From NCBI RefSeq assembly GCF_045679545.1, contig NZ_CP166194.1, forward strand, positions 2,232,001 through 2,296,000: a stretch of 64,000 bases of DNA, in the 5' to 3' direction. A program made the position numbers and the translations under genes. Below the pieces are notes generated by a model that did no database searches, was not told the DNA's origin, and saw only the letters and a program-made list of their open reading frames with translations. The stretch is from Enterovibrio sp045679545 (lineage in GTDB: Bacteria; Pseudomonadota; Gammaproteobacteria; Enterobacterales; Vibrionaceae). Of the stretch, positions 52,893 to 61,300 are shown one piece after another. Position 1 is the first letter of the stretch; each line of letters opens with the position of its first letter.

Positions 52893-55268
52893 ATGCAAAA
52901 GAACACCCTCTGGTTCGATTCCCTGTCCATGGAAGATGTCGACAAAGTCGGCGGAAAAAATGCCTCACTTGGTGAAATGGTGTCAAACCTCGCCAACGCC
53001 GGCGTGTCTGTGCCAAACGGGTTTGCGACCACCTCGTATGCGTTTAATCAGTTCCTCGATCATGAAGGGCTGGATGAGCGTATTCATCAGGTGCTCGACG
53101 AGCTAGATATCGAAGATATTGATGCCCTTCGTCATGCTGGTTCTACTATCCGCCAATGGGTGCTGGACGCCCCCTTCCCGGCAGATTTAGAACAGGATGT
53201 TCGAGATAATTACCACACCTTGGTTGATGGAAATTCGGAGCTTTCCGTCGCCGTGCGCTCTTCTGCAACCGCAGAAGATTTGCCAGATGCCTCGTTCGCC
53301 GGTCAGCAAGAAACCTTCCTCAATGTAAAAGGCATTGATGCAGTGCTTGAAGCCACCAAACACGTTTTCGCCTCACTGTTTAATGACCGTGCAATCTCTT
53401 ACCGCGTTCACCAAGGTTTTGACCATCGCGGTATTGCCCTTTCTGCGGGTATTCAACGCATGGTGCGTTCAGATCAAGCGTCATCGGGCGTCATGTTCAC
53501 ACTCGACACCGAAACAGGCTTCGACAAAGTGGTCTTTATCACTTCGTCATGGGGCTTGGGTGAAATGGTGGTCCAAGGCGCTGTCAACCCTGATGAATTT
53601 TACGTTCACAAGCCACTGCTAGAAGCCGGCACCGCTGCTGTCATCAAACGCACCTTTGGCTCAAAACTCATCAAAATGATTTATGCCGACAGCCAAGTCA
53701 TTGGCAAGCAGGTTGAAATCGTGGATACCTCAGAACAAGAGCGCAACCAATTCTCATTAACCGATGATGAAATCGCTGAACTCGCGAAACAAGCGATGAT
53801 CATCGAAAAACACTATCAGCGTCCGATGGACATTGAGTGGGCGAAAGATGGCATCGACGGCAAGCTCTATATCGTTCAAGCTCGCCCAGAAACTGTGTGT
53901 TCTCAGAAAAACGCCAACGTGATTGAACGCTATGAACTGAGCCGCAAAGCCGATGTACTAGTAGAAGGCCGCGCCATTGGACAACGCATTGGCAACGGTA
54001 ACGTTCGCGTGGTCGCCTCGCTGGATGAAATGTCACTGGTACAAGACGGCGATGTGCTGGTGACCGACATGACAGACCCCGATTGGGAACCTGTGATGAA
54101 AAAAGCGTCTGCCATTGTGACCAACCGTGGCGGTCGTACCTGTCACGCGGCGATCATCGCCCGTGAATTGGGCATTCCCGCTATCGTGGGTTGTGGGGAT
54201 GCCACCAGCAAGCTACATGATGGCGCTGAAGTCACCATCTCCTGTGCGGAAGGCGAAACTGGCTATGTCTACGAAGGCAAAATCGAGTTTCAGATTAACC
54301 AATCCACCGTTGATGAACTGCCATTGTTGCCAACCAAGGTGATGATGAACGTGGGGAACCCCGATCGCGCATTCGACTTCGCGCAGATCCCAAATGAAGG
54401 TGTCGGCCTTGCGCGCCTGGAATTCATCATCAACAAGATGATTGGTATTCACCCTAAAGCCCTGCTGAACTTTGACGCCCAGAGCGATGAGCTTAAAGCG
54501 AAAATCAATGACCGCATTCGTGGCTACAAAGATCCGGTTGATTTCTACGTCAGCAAATTGACTGAAGGCATTGCTACCATTGGCGCGGCATTTTGGCCTA
54601 AGCGCGTCATCGTGCGTATGTCAGATTTCAAATCCAACGAATACAGCAACCTAATTGGCGGCAGCGAGTACGAACCACACGAAGAAAACCCAATGTTGGG
54701 CTTCCGCGGTGCGTCGCGCTACATCTCTCCGGTATTTGAAGATTGCTTCGAGCTGGAAACGCAGGCGATTAAACGCGTTCGCAACGAGATGAACCTGAAA
54801 AACGTCGAAATCATGATCCCGTTTGTTCGCACCACAGGTGAAGCGGCAGAAGTGAACGACTTGCTGGCGAAATTTGACCTTCGCCGCGGCGAGCAAGGGC
54901 TGAAAGTGATCATGATGTGTGAACTGCCGTCTAACGCTGTTCTTGCGGATGATTTCTTGAAGTACTTTGATGGCTTCTCGATTGGTTCAAACGACATGAC
55001 CCAGTTAACACTCGGCTTAGACCGCGATTCAGGCGATGTGGCGCATTTGTTTGATGAACGTAACCCCGCGGTGAAAGCCATGCTGAAAATGGCGATTGAT
55101 GCAGCAACCCGTGCAGGAAAATACGTGGGCATTTGCGGTCAAGGGCCATCCGATCACGATGATTTGGCGCAATGGTTAATGGAGCAAGGTATTAGCTCTG
55201 TCTCCCTGAATCCAGATACCGTCGTCGATACATGGATGAAGCTCGGCAAGGTTGTTAATCCTTCGTAG
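52893..55268 (+). CDS. ppsA: Phosphoenolpyruvate synthase
   Basis: A 791-residue enzyme (E. coli 792) converting pyruvate and ATP to phosphoenolpyruvate, AMP and phosphate for gluconeogenesis. The ATP-grasp domain begins VGGKNASLGEM. The swivelling phosphohistidine domain has GGRTCHAAIIARELGIPAIVG with His418. The C-terminal PEP-binding domain shows GFRGASRY, IMIPFVRT and GSNDMTQLTLGLDRDSG. The start at 52893 has CTGGAG six bases upstream; an in-frame ATG at 52875 is weaker. Confidence 0.95.
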   Translation: MQKNTLWFDSLSMEDVDKVGGKNASLGEMVSNLANAGVSVPNGFATTSYAFNQFLDHEGLDERIHQVLDELDIEDIDALRHAGSTIRQWVLDAPFPADLEQDVRDNYHTLVDGNSELSVAVRSSATAEDLPDASFAGQQETFLNVKGIDAVLEATKHVFASLFNDRAISYRVHQGFDHRGIALSAGIQRMVRSDQASSGVMFTLDTETGFDKVVFITSSWGLGEMVVQGAVNPDEFYVHKPLLEAGTAAVIKRTFGSKLIKMIYADSQVIGKQVEIVDTSEQERNQFSLTDDEIAELAKQAMIIEKHYQRPMDIEWAKDGIDGKLYIVQARPETVCSQKNANVIERYELSRKADVLVEGRAIGQRIGNGNVRVVASLDEMSLVQDGDVLVTDMTDPDWEPVMKKASAIVTNRGGRTCHAAIIARELGIPAIVGCGDATSKLHDGAEVTISCAEGETGYVYEGKIEFQINQSTVDELPLLPTKVMMNVGNPDRAFDFAQIPNEGVGLARLEFIINKMIGIHPKALLNFDAQSDELKAKINDRIRGYKDPVDFYVSKLTEGIATIGAAFWPKRVIVRMSDFKSNEYSNLIGGSEYEPHEENPMLGFRGASRYISPVFEDCFELETQAIKRVRNEMNLKNVEIMIPFVRTTGEAAEVNDLLAKFDLRRGEQGLKVIMMCELPSNAVLADDFLKYFDGFSIGSNDMTQLTLGLDRDSGDVAHLFDERNPAVKAMLKMAIDAATRAGKYVGICGQGPSDHDDLAQWLMEQGISSVSLNPDTVVDTWMKLGKVVNPS

Positions 55269-55573
55269 TGTTGTTTGTTTTCGCAGCTCGTTGTTAACAA
55301 CGATCTATGCCGTGTGGATAGTGGCAAAAAAGGCTGCTGACTAACAAAAAGCCCGTTCGATCTCCATGAGAGATCTGGCGGGCTTATTTTTTGATGAGGA
55401 TAGACGTGGAGATAGAGTTAGAGATAAAGAAAAGCTCAGTGCTCACTTGTGTTCAGAAGCCAAGAGTTTAGAAAAGGGATGATAGAGCACGCTGAATAGA
55501 TGCCGACTTGATAGAGACATCTGGTTTAGACATGATGGCTCATCGAGAGGTGTTATGTTCAAGGAGAGCACTC
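55269..55573. other. 305-bp gap after ppsA
   Basis: Holds the ppsA terminator and the promoter region of the acetyltransferase. No further gene or motif was found. Confidence 0.6.
55349..55391 (+). terminator. Intrinsic terminator of ppsA
   Basis: Compound stem AAGCCCG ... GATCTC-CATGA-GAGATC ... CGGGCTT (55349-55385), followed by ATTTTTT. Confidence 0.9.
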
Positions 55574-56059
55574 ATGATCAAGGAAATCACAAGGTCGGAT
55601 TTTGAAACGTTCTGGCCAACGTTTTATGCCATTATTCAGGCTCAAGAAACCTATGCATTCGACCCCGATATGACATTGAAACAGGCATTCTCGCTATGGT
55701 GTGAAATGCCACTAAAAGCTTATGTTTTCATTGAAAACGATCTCGTTCTCGGCACCTACTACATTAAGCCAAATGCGATGGGTCCAAGTCGTCATATTTG
55801 CAATTGTGGGTACATGGTTTCAAGTGAGGCGAGAGGTAAAGGTATTGCTCGCCTTATGTGTGAACACTCACAGAAAACAGCCCTTGAGCTCGGTTTCGAT
55901 GCGATGCAATTTAACAGTGTTGTCTCTACCAATGACGTCGCGATCAAGCTTTGGGAGAAGCTGGGTTTCACTATCATTGGCACTATCCCAAAAGCATATA
56001 AACATGCTCAGTTAGGGCTAGTTGATAGCTACATCATGTACAAATGGCTAAGAACATAA
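55574..56059 (+). CDS. GNAT family N-acetyltransferase
   Basis: A 161-residue acetyltransferase. Visible are ENDLVLGTYYIKPN, the acetyl-CoA-binding region GYMVSSEARGKGIARLMCEHS (the RGKGIA loop), and the C-terminal NDVAIKLWEKLGFTIIGTIPKAY that closes GNAT folds. The start at 55574 follows CAAGGAGAG; the longer frame to 55508 has no ribosome site. The acceptor is unknown. An RND-type fragment begins directly after its stop codon. Confidence 0.85.
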   Translation: MIKEITRSDFETFWPTFYAIIQAQETYAFDPDMTLKQAFSLWCEMPLKAYVFIENDLVLGTYYIKPNAMGPSRHICNCGYMVSSEARGKGIARLMCEHSQKTALELGFDAMQFNSVVSTNDVAIKLWEKLGFTIIGTIPKAYKHAQLGLVDSYIMYKWLRT

Positions 56060-56290
56060 CAGACGGCGATGGCGTCTTTGCGCGCTCAGATTCTCTGGTC
56101 AGCCGATTGCTAGAAAGTGAAGTGACGCCGATACTGCGCCGTTTACCCGGCATTCAATCTGTGGCGCTGTATGGCCCAAGCGCTTCCATTTATATCGATG
56201 TCGATCAAGACCGATTAAACGCCGCCGGACTTACGCTTGATTTTGCGAGGTCTAATTCAGCAAGCTGTGCGCTGCGACGATGTTATTTGA
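56060..56290 (+). pseudogene. Remnant of an RND efflux transporter gene
   Basis: Read in the frame beginning at 56044, the stretch encodes about 65 residues resembling the periplasmic part of AcrB-type pumps: SRLLESEVTPILRRLPGI, SVALYGPSASIYIDVDQDRL and NAAGLTLDFAR (compare the family pattern: exchange helix, PGVxxVxxxG, DPxRLAAxGL). It has no plausible start of its own, and the homology stops near 56250, after which the frame becomes unlike any pump and runs into a terminator. Intact family members exceed 1000 residues, so this is a small internal relic. The evidence is pattern recognition only. Confidence 0.55.
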
Positions 56291-56300
56291 TACCTAGAAA

Positions 56301-56337
56301 AAAAACCATCGAACCGTTAAATGGTTCGATGGTTTTT
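56301..56337. terminator. Perfect bidirectional terminator
   Basis: 15-nt perfect arms (56301-56315 with 56323-56337) that begin with A5 and end with T5, loop of seven. It separates the RND remnant from the converging nupC gene. Confidence 0.92.
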
Positions 56338-56376
56338 CAAACAACGCAGACAGTATCTACATACTATCTGTTGCCG

Positions 56377-57585
56377 TTACAGCGAAATAAACAGGCCGGC
56401 CAATGCAGCACTCATCAAGTTAGCCAAGGTCGCCGCGCCGACGGCCCGTAAACCGAGCGTTGCCACATCATGACGACGCTCTGGTGCCATTGCACCAATA
56501 GAACCCAACTGAATCGCTATCGAGCCAATGTTAGCAAAGCCACAAAGCGCAAAGGTCACTATTACTTGGCTGTGGTCAGAAAGCATCGATTTCACACTTT
56601 CAAAATCGAGGAAAGCCACAAATTCGTTCATGATAGTTTTCTGACCAATTAAGGAACCCACGGTCAGCACTTCACTCATCGGAATGCCAATAACCAGCGC
56701 CAACGGCGCAAACAAAACACCGAAGATGCGTTGCAATGTGATGCCTTGGTAACCAAACCACTCACCGACGATTTCAAAGCCAGCATTAAACATGGCGATC
56801 ACACTGACAAAGGCCACCAACATCGCACCGACAGCAACCGCCACTTTCACGCCGTTCATCGCGCCAGATGCCAATGCATCGATTGCGTTGGCATCTTCGC
56901 TTTTTTCTAGCTCGAAGTTGGATTGATCCATCGTTTGTTGTCGCTCTGGCACCAACATTTTAGCCATAAGCAAGCCACCTGGAGCAGCCATGAAGCTGGC
57001 CGCAATCAAGTATTTCAGCTCGACACCCATCGCGGCATAGCCCCCCAATACCGAACCTGCCACCGATGCCATACCGCCAACCAACACAGCAAAAAGCTCT
57101 GAACGTGTCATCGATGATAGGAATGGGCGAACCACCAAAGACGCTTCACTCATGGACAGGAAAATGTTGCCTGTTGCTGCCACAGATTCAATTTTACTGG
57201 TGCCAAGAAGACGATGAATCGCACCACCCAATACTTTGATCAACCATTGCATAATGCCGAGGTAATAAAGCAATGAGACCAATGAAGAGATGAAGATGAT
57301 GAGAGGAAGAACGCGAACAGCAAAGATGAAATCGCCGCTGGCTAGGTTACCGAAGACAAATCCAATGCCTTGGTCAGCAAAAGAAAGAATGGATGAAACA
57401 CCGTTACTTAGTGCAACAAGGGCGGATTGCCCAAAAGGAATATAGAGAACGAGAGCAGCAAAACTGGCTTGAAGACCAAATGCACCCAAAACGGTGCGCC
57501 AATTGATATCGCGACGACTTTCTGACAATAAGTACGCGCACGCCAATAGAGCCAATATACCGGCCAAACTGAAGATGATTTGCAT
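56377..57585 (-). CDS. nupC: NupC-type concentrative nucleoside transporter
   Basis: A 402-residue membrane protein of the CNT family, which imports nucleosides with H+ or Na+. The core blocks are VLPLIIFISSLVSLLYYLGIMQWLIKVLG, SKIESVAATGNIFLSMSEASLVVRP (the ExxxxxxNxFxxxxEA substrate site), GMASVAGSVLGGYAAMG, and the C-terminal FALCGFANIGSIAIQLGSIGAMAPERR. The length is that of E. coli NupC (400). AAGGTAATACA precedes the ATG. It has an unusually long, structured leader. Confidence 0.9.
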   Translation of the reverse strand: MQIIFSLAGILALLACAYLLSESRRDINWRTVLGAFGLQASFAALVLYIPFGQSALVALSNGVSSILSFADQGIGFVFGNLASGDFIFAVRVLPLIIFISSLVSLLYYLGIMQWLIKVLGGAIHRLLGTSKIESVAATGNIFLSMSEASLVVRPFLSSMTRSELFAVLVGGMASVAGSVLGGYAAMGVELKYLIAASFMAAPGGLLMAKMLVPERQQTMDQSNFELEKSEDANAIDALASGAMNGVKVAVAVGAMLVAFVSVIAMFNAGFEIVGEWFGYQGITLQRIFGVLFAPLALVIGIPMSEVLTVGSLIGQKTIMNEFVAFLDFESVKSMLSDHSQVIVTFALCGFANIGSIAIQLGSIGAMAPERRHDVATLGLRAVGAATLANLMSAALAGLFISL

Positions 57586-57850
57586 TGTATTACCTTGCTT
57601 TAGTATCTGGATTTAGGCGGGCGCTCTAATCCACACGCGAGCGAAGACAACACTATTGGCAGGAAATGCAAAGTGGTGTGCTTTACCATCACGGCGAATG
57701 AATAAGGCCCGTAAATGCTCACAGTTACGCTGGGCCCAGTTCCGTGGGGCAAGTATCCATTTAGCAGTCGATTGAAAGCTGGTTGAATCTACTTTTCGTT
57801 CATAAAAAGTAGCCTCTGTTACCGGTCGCGGAGTATATCCGCATCACATT
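57586..57850 (-). other. Long structured leader of nupC, possible RNA element
   Basis: The 265 bp upstream of nupC hold no standard gene but several hairpins: GCGGA/TCCGC (57828-57842), CTACTTTT/AAAAGTAG (57789-57812) and a TGGGCCCA palindrome near 57750. No known purine-riboswitch core could be matched. On the minus strand a 78-codon open frame without ATG also runs through it (stop at 57613), so a decayed coding segment is the alternative. Confidence 0.4.
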
Positions 57851-58006
57851 TCCCCTGACAACCTGTTATTTGGGCATTGAAACGTAAAACAGCCAAAACA
57901 ATGGGGAAAACACATCCTCAGAATAGTAAAGAAAGAGAAGCGCATGCCAATCGCACAGACAGAGTAAAACGGAAAATTACCACGTCATTTCGACCTTTGG
58001 GTGAAA

Positions 58007-58036
58007 TACGAAAAAGCCCGCTCAATGAGCGGGCTT
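58007..58036 (-). terminator. Terminator left from a tRNA transcription unit
   Basis: AAGCCCGCTC/GAGCGGGCTT (58014-58023 with 58027-58036), loop of three. The A-run on its left reads as a T-run on the minus strand. It lies 10 bp beyond the tRNA-like 3' end. Confidence 0.85.
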
Positions 58037-58045
58037 AATCTAATT

Positions 58046-58065
58046 TGGCGGAGAGATAGGGATTT
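58046..58065 (-). tRNA. 3' end of a tRNA-Ser without the rest of the gene
   Basis: On the minus strand the sequence reads AATCCCTATCTCTCCGCCA: the 3' half of a T-arm, the acceptor strand TCTCTCC, discriminator G and CCA, as in tRNA-Ser of this group. The T-loop motif GTTCGA and everything upstream are missing; a chain of short GC hairpins stands there instead (58066-58165). This is a fragment, not a working tRNA. Confidence 0.6.
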
Positions 58066-58165
58066 ACTCGGTCGCTGCGCTCCCTTGCCTTTCGGGCCGT
58101 CGCCTATTCCGACTTCGTCGGGGCAACGTTGTCTCGCTTTGCTCGGCTGAACCCTAGGCCAATAA
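58066..58165. repeat. Chain of short GC-rich hairpins beside the tRNA fragment
   Basis: Small stem-loops follow one another: GGTCGC-TGC-GCTCC, GCC-TTTC-GGGC, GAC-TTC-GTC and CTCGCTTTGCTCGG. They look like a dispersed repeat-type palindromic element rather than coding DNA. The number of copies elsewhere cannot be judged from this window. Confidence 0.45.
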
Positions 58166-58312
58166 GCTCTCGTCTCTGCGAACACATGTTGATCTGCGAA
58201 CACAATTAGCACAGACAAGACTTGTATCCTATTTTTAATAAGTTAACTGTCAGTAAATCTTTCACCGTAAATTATATACGCCGCAAAACTTAAGCTGTCG
58301 GGAGTGTGGTCG

Positions 58313-61300
58313 ATGAGTCAAGTCAAGTTACCAAGCAACGCAACTGTCTTGTACATCAGTGGTGTCGCTTCATTGAGTAAAGACAGTCATAAGACCCTGA
58401 GCGCTGGTGAGTATCTAAAAGCCGGTGACACATTAGACGTTGCTGAACCAGCACTCATTGAGTTTCTCGGAGAAGATGGTGGGATCTATTTTTATGTTGG
58501 CGGTGAAATAGATAGCCTTGCAGCAATTATCAACGACCCAAACCAACTTGACTCAGACAAAGCTAAGATTCAGGAAATTATCGATGCGATAAAGCAAGGG
58601 GTAGATCCTACCCAAAACGATGAATACGCCACTGAATCTGGCACTACATTGCAAGGATCTGGTTCAAATGGCTTTATTGTGCTCTCCCGATCAGCCAGTG
58701 AAACCATTGCCAGCGCAGGCTACAACACCGAGAACTATGCCACCTCAGGTGTTCCTCAAAATCCTGATGTTCGTGGAGACGTGGACAATCCATTTTCTTC
58801 AACCCCGACTATCAGTCTGAACGTTCAATCGCTAACCAACGACAACACGCCGACGATATCTGGCACCACTAACATGCTGCCAGGCTCTATTGTCAATCTC
58901 ACCATCATCGACGCAACGGGAAAAGTGCAAACTCTAACCACCATTGTGCAGGTAGGCGGTTTCTTTTTCGTCGATATCGCAGATGCATTGGGTGAAGGAT
59001 CATTCTCAGTCACAGCAACAGTCAGTGATAACCAAGGGAATAGTGCTTCAACCACTGCAACTGGTTTTGTCGATACCTTTGCGCCGGGACAGGGCTCCGG
59101 ACCAGATGGTACGGATGAACTGCCTATTGTGGACATTCCCGAAGCCTCCGGCGGTATTGGTGAAGATGAGCTGACAGATGGCGTTGAAGTATTGGTCACG
59201 CCGCCGACAGGTACCGAACCCGGTGACACCATTACGGTGACTGTCACTCAACCGGATGGCTCAACCTCTAACATTACCACCACGGTGCCTGACGGTTGGA
59301 CAGGCGGCACCAGTGTGCCTGTGACCGTCTCCCCCGAAGATTTGGGCGGCACAGGCGGTGGTTTGCCTGCCGAAGGTGAATACACCATCACAGCATCAGT
59401 GACAGATAGCGCCGGCAACACGTCTGCGCCCAGCACATCCACCACGGTGACGATTGATACCACGGCACCCGGTGAAGGCACCGGACCGGGCGGCACCGAT
59501 GAACTGCCGCTTGTTGAGATCCCCGAAGCCTCCGGCGGCATTGGTGAAGATGAACTGGCGGATGGCGTTCAGGTACTGGTCACCCCACCGACCGGCACTG
59601 AGCCCGGTGACACCATTACGGTGACTGTCTCTCAACCCGATGGCTCAACCACCGATGTCACTGCCACGGTGCCTGACGGTTGGACAGGCGGCACCAGTGT
59701 GCCTGTGACCGTCTCCCCGGAAGATTTGGGCGGCACAGGGGGCGGTTTGCCTCCCGAGGGTGAATACGCCATCACGGCGTCGGTTACCGACAGTGCTGGG
59801 AATACGTCTGCGCCCAGCACATCCACCACTGTCACCATTGATACCACGGCACCCGGTGAAGGTACTGGACCGGGCGGCACCGACGAACTGCCTCTGGTTG
59901 AGATCCCGGAAGCGACCGGCGGTATTGGTGAAGAAGAACTGGCGGATGGCGTTCAGGTACTGGTCACCCCACCGACCGGCACTGAGCCCGGTGACACCAT
60001 TACGGTGACCGTCACTCAGCCCGATGGCTCAACCACCGATGTCACTGCCACGGTGCCTGACGGTTGGACTGCCGGCAGCAGCGTTTCCGTGACCGTTTCG
60101 CCGGAAGATTTGGGTGGCACTGGCGGCGGCTTGCCTGCCGAAGGCGAATACACCATCACAGCATCAGTCACTGACAGCGCTGGCAATACATCTGCACCGA
60201 GCACATCGACCACTGTCACGATTGATACCACGGCACCCGGCGAAGGGACGGGTCCGGGCGGTACCGATGAACTGCCTCTGGTTGAGATCCCCGAAGCGAC
60301 CGGCGGCATTGGTGAAGATGAGCTGACAGATGGCGTTGAAGTATTGGTCACGCCGCCGACAGGTACCGAACCCGGTGACACCATTACGGTGACTGTCACT
60401 CAACCGGATGGCTCAACCTCTAACATTACCACCACGGTGCCTGACGGTTGGACAGGCGGCACCAGTGTGCCTGTGACCGTCTCCCCCGAAGATTTAGGTG
60501 GTACCGGCGGCGGCTTGCCTGCCGAAGGCGAATACACCATCACAGCATCAGTCACTGACAGCGCTGGCAATACAACTGCACCGAGCACATCGACCACTGT
60601 CACGATTGATACCACGGCACCCGGCGAAGGGACGGGTCCGGGCGGTACCGATGAACTGCCTCTGGTTGAGATCCCCGAAGCCTCCGGCGGCATTGGTGAA
60701 GATGAGCTGACAGATGGCGTTGAAGTATTGGTCACGCCGCCGACAGGCACTGAGCCCGGTGACACCATTACGGTCACCGTCACTCAACCGGATGGCTCGA
60801 CGACTGATGTCACCACCATGGTGCCTGACGGTTGGACTGACGGCAGCAGTGTGTCGGTTACTGTCTCCCCAGAAGATATGGGCGGTACCGGCGGCGGTTT
60901 GCCTGCCGAAGGTGAATACACCATCACAGCGTCGGTTACCGACAGTGCTGGGAATACGTCTGCGCCCAGCACATCGACCACGGTCACCATTGATACCACA
61001 GCACCCGGCGAGGGCACTGGTCCGGGCGGCACCGATGAACTGCCTCTGGTTGAGATCCCGGAAGCAACTGGCGGTATTGGTGAGGAAGAACTGGCGGATG
61101 GTGTTCAAGTATTGGTCACCCCACCTGCCAGCACTGAGCCCGGTGACACCATTACGGTGACTGTCACTCAACCCGATGGCTCGACGACTGATGTCACCAC
61201 CACGGTGCCTGATAGTTGGACTGGCGGCAGTAGCGTTTCTGTGACTGTTTCGCCGGAAGATTTGGGCGGTACTGGTGGCGGTTTGCCTGCCGAAGGCAAT

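Noticed and set aside
55508..55573. N-terminal extension of the GNAT protein
   Set aside because: No ribosome site; the internal ATG at 55574 has a strong one and fits the family start.
57836..57860. CRP-like TGTGA sequence upstream of nupC
   Set aside because: Only one half-site fits the consensus; the other half is too far off.
60016..60783. Two 127-codon open frames on the minus strand
   Set aside because: They repeat every 384 bp exactly with the adhesin repeats and are reading-frame shadows of them.
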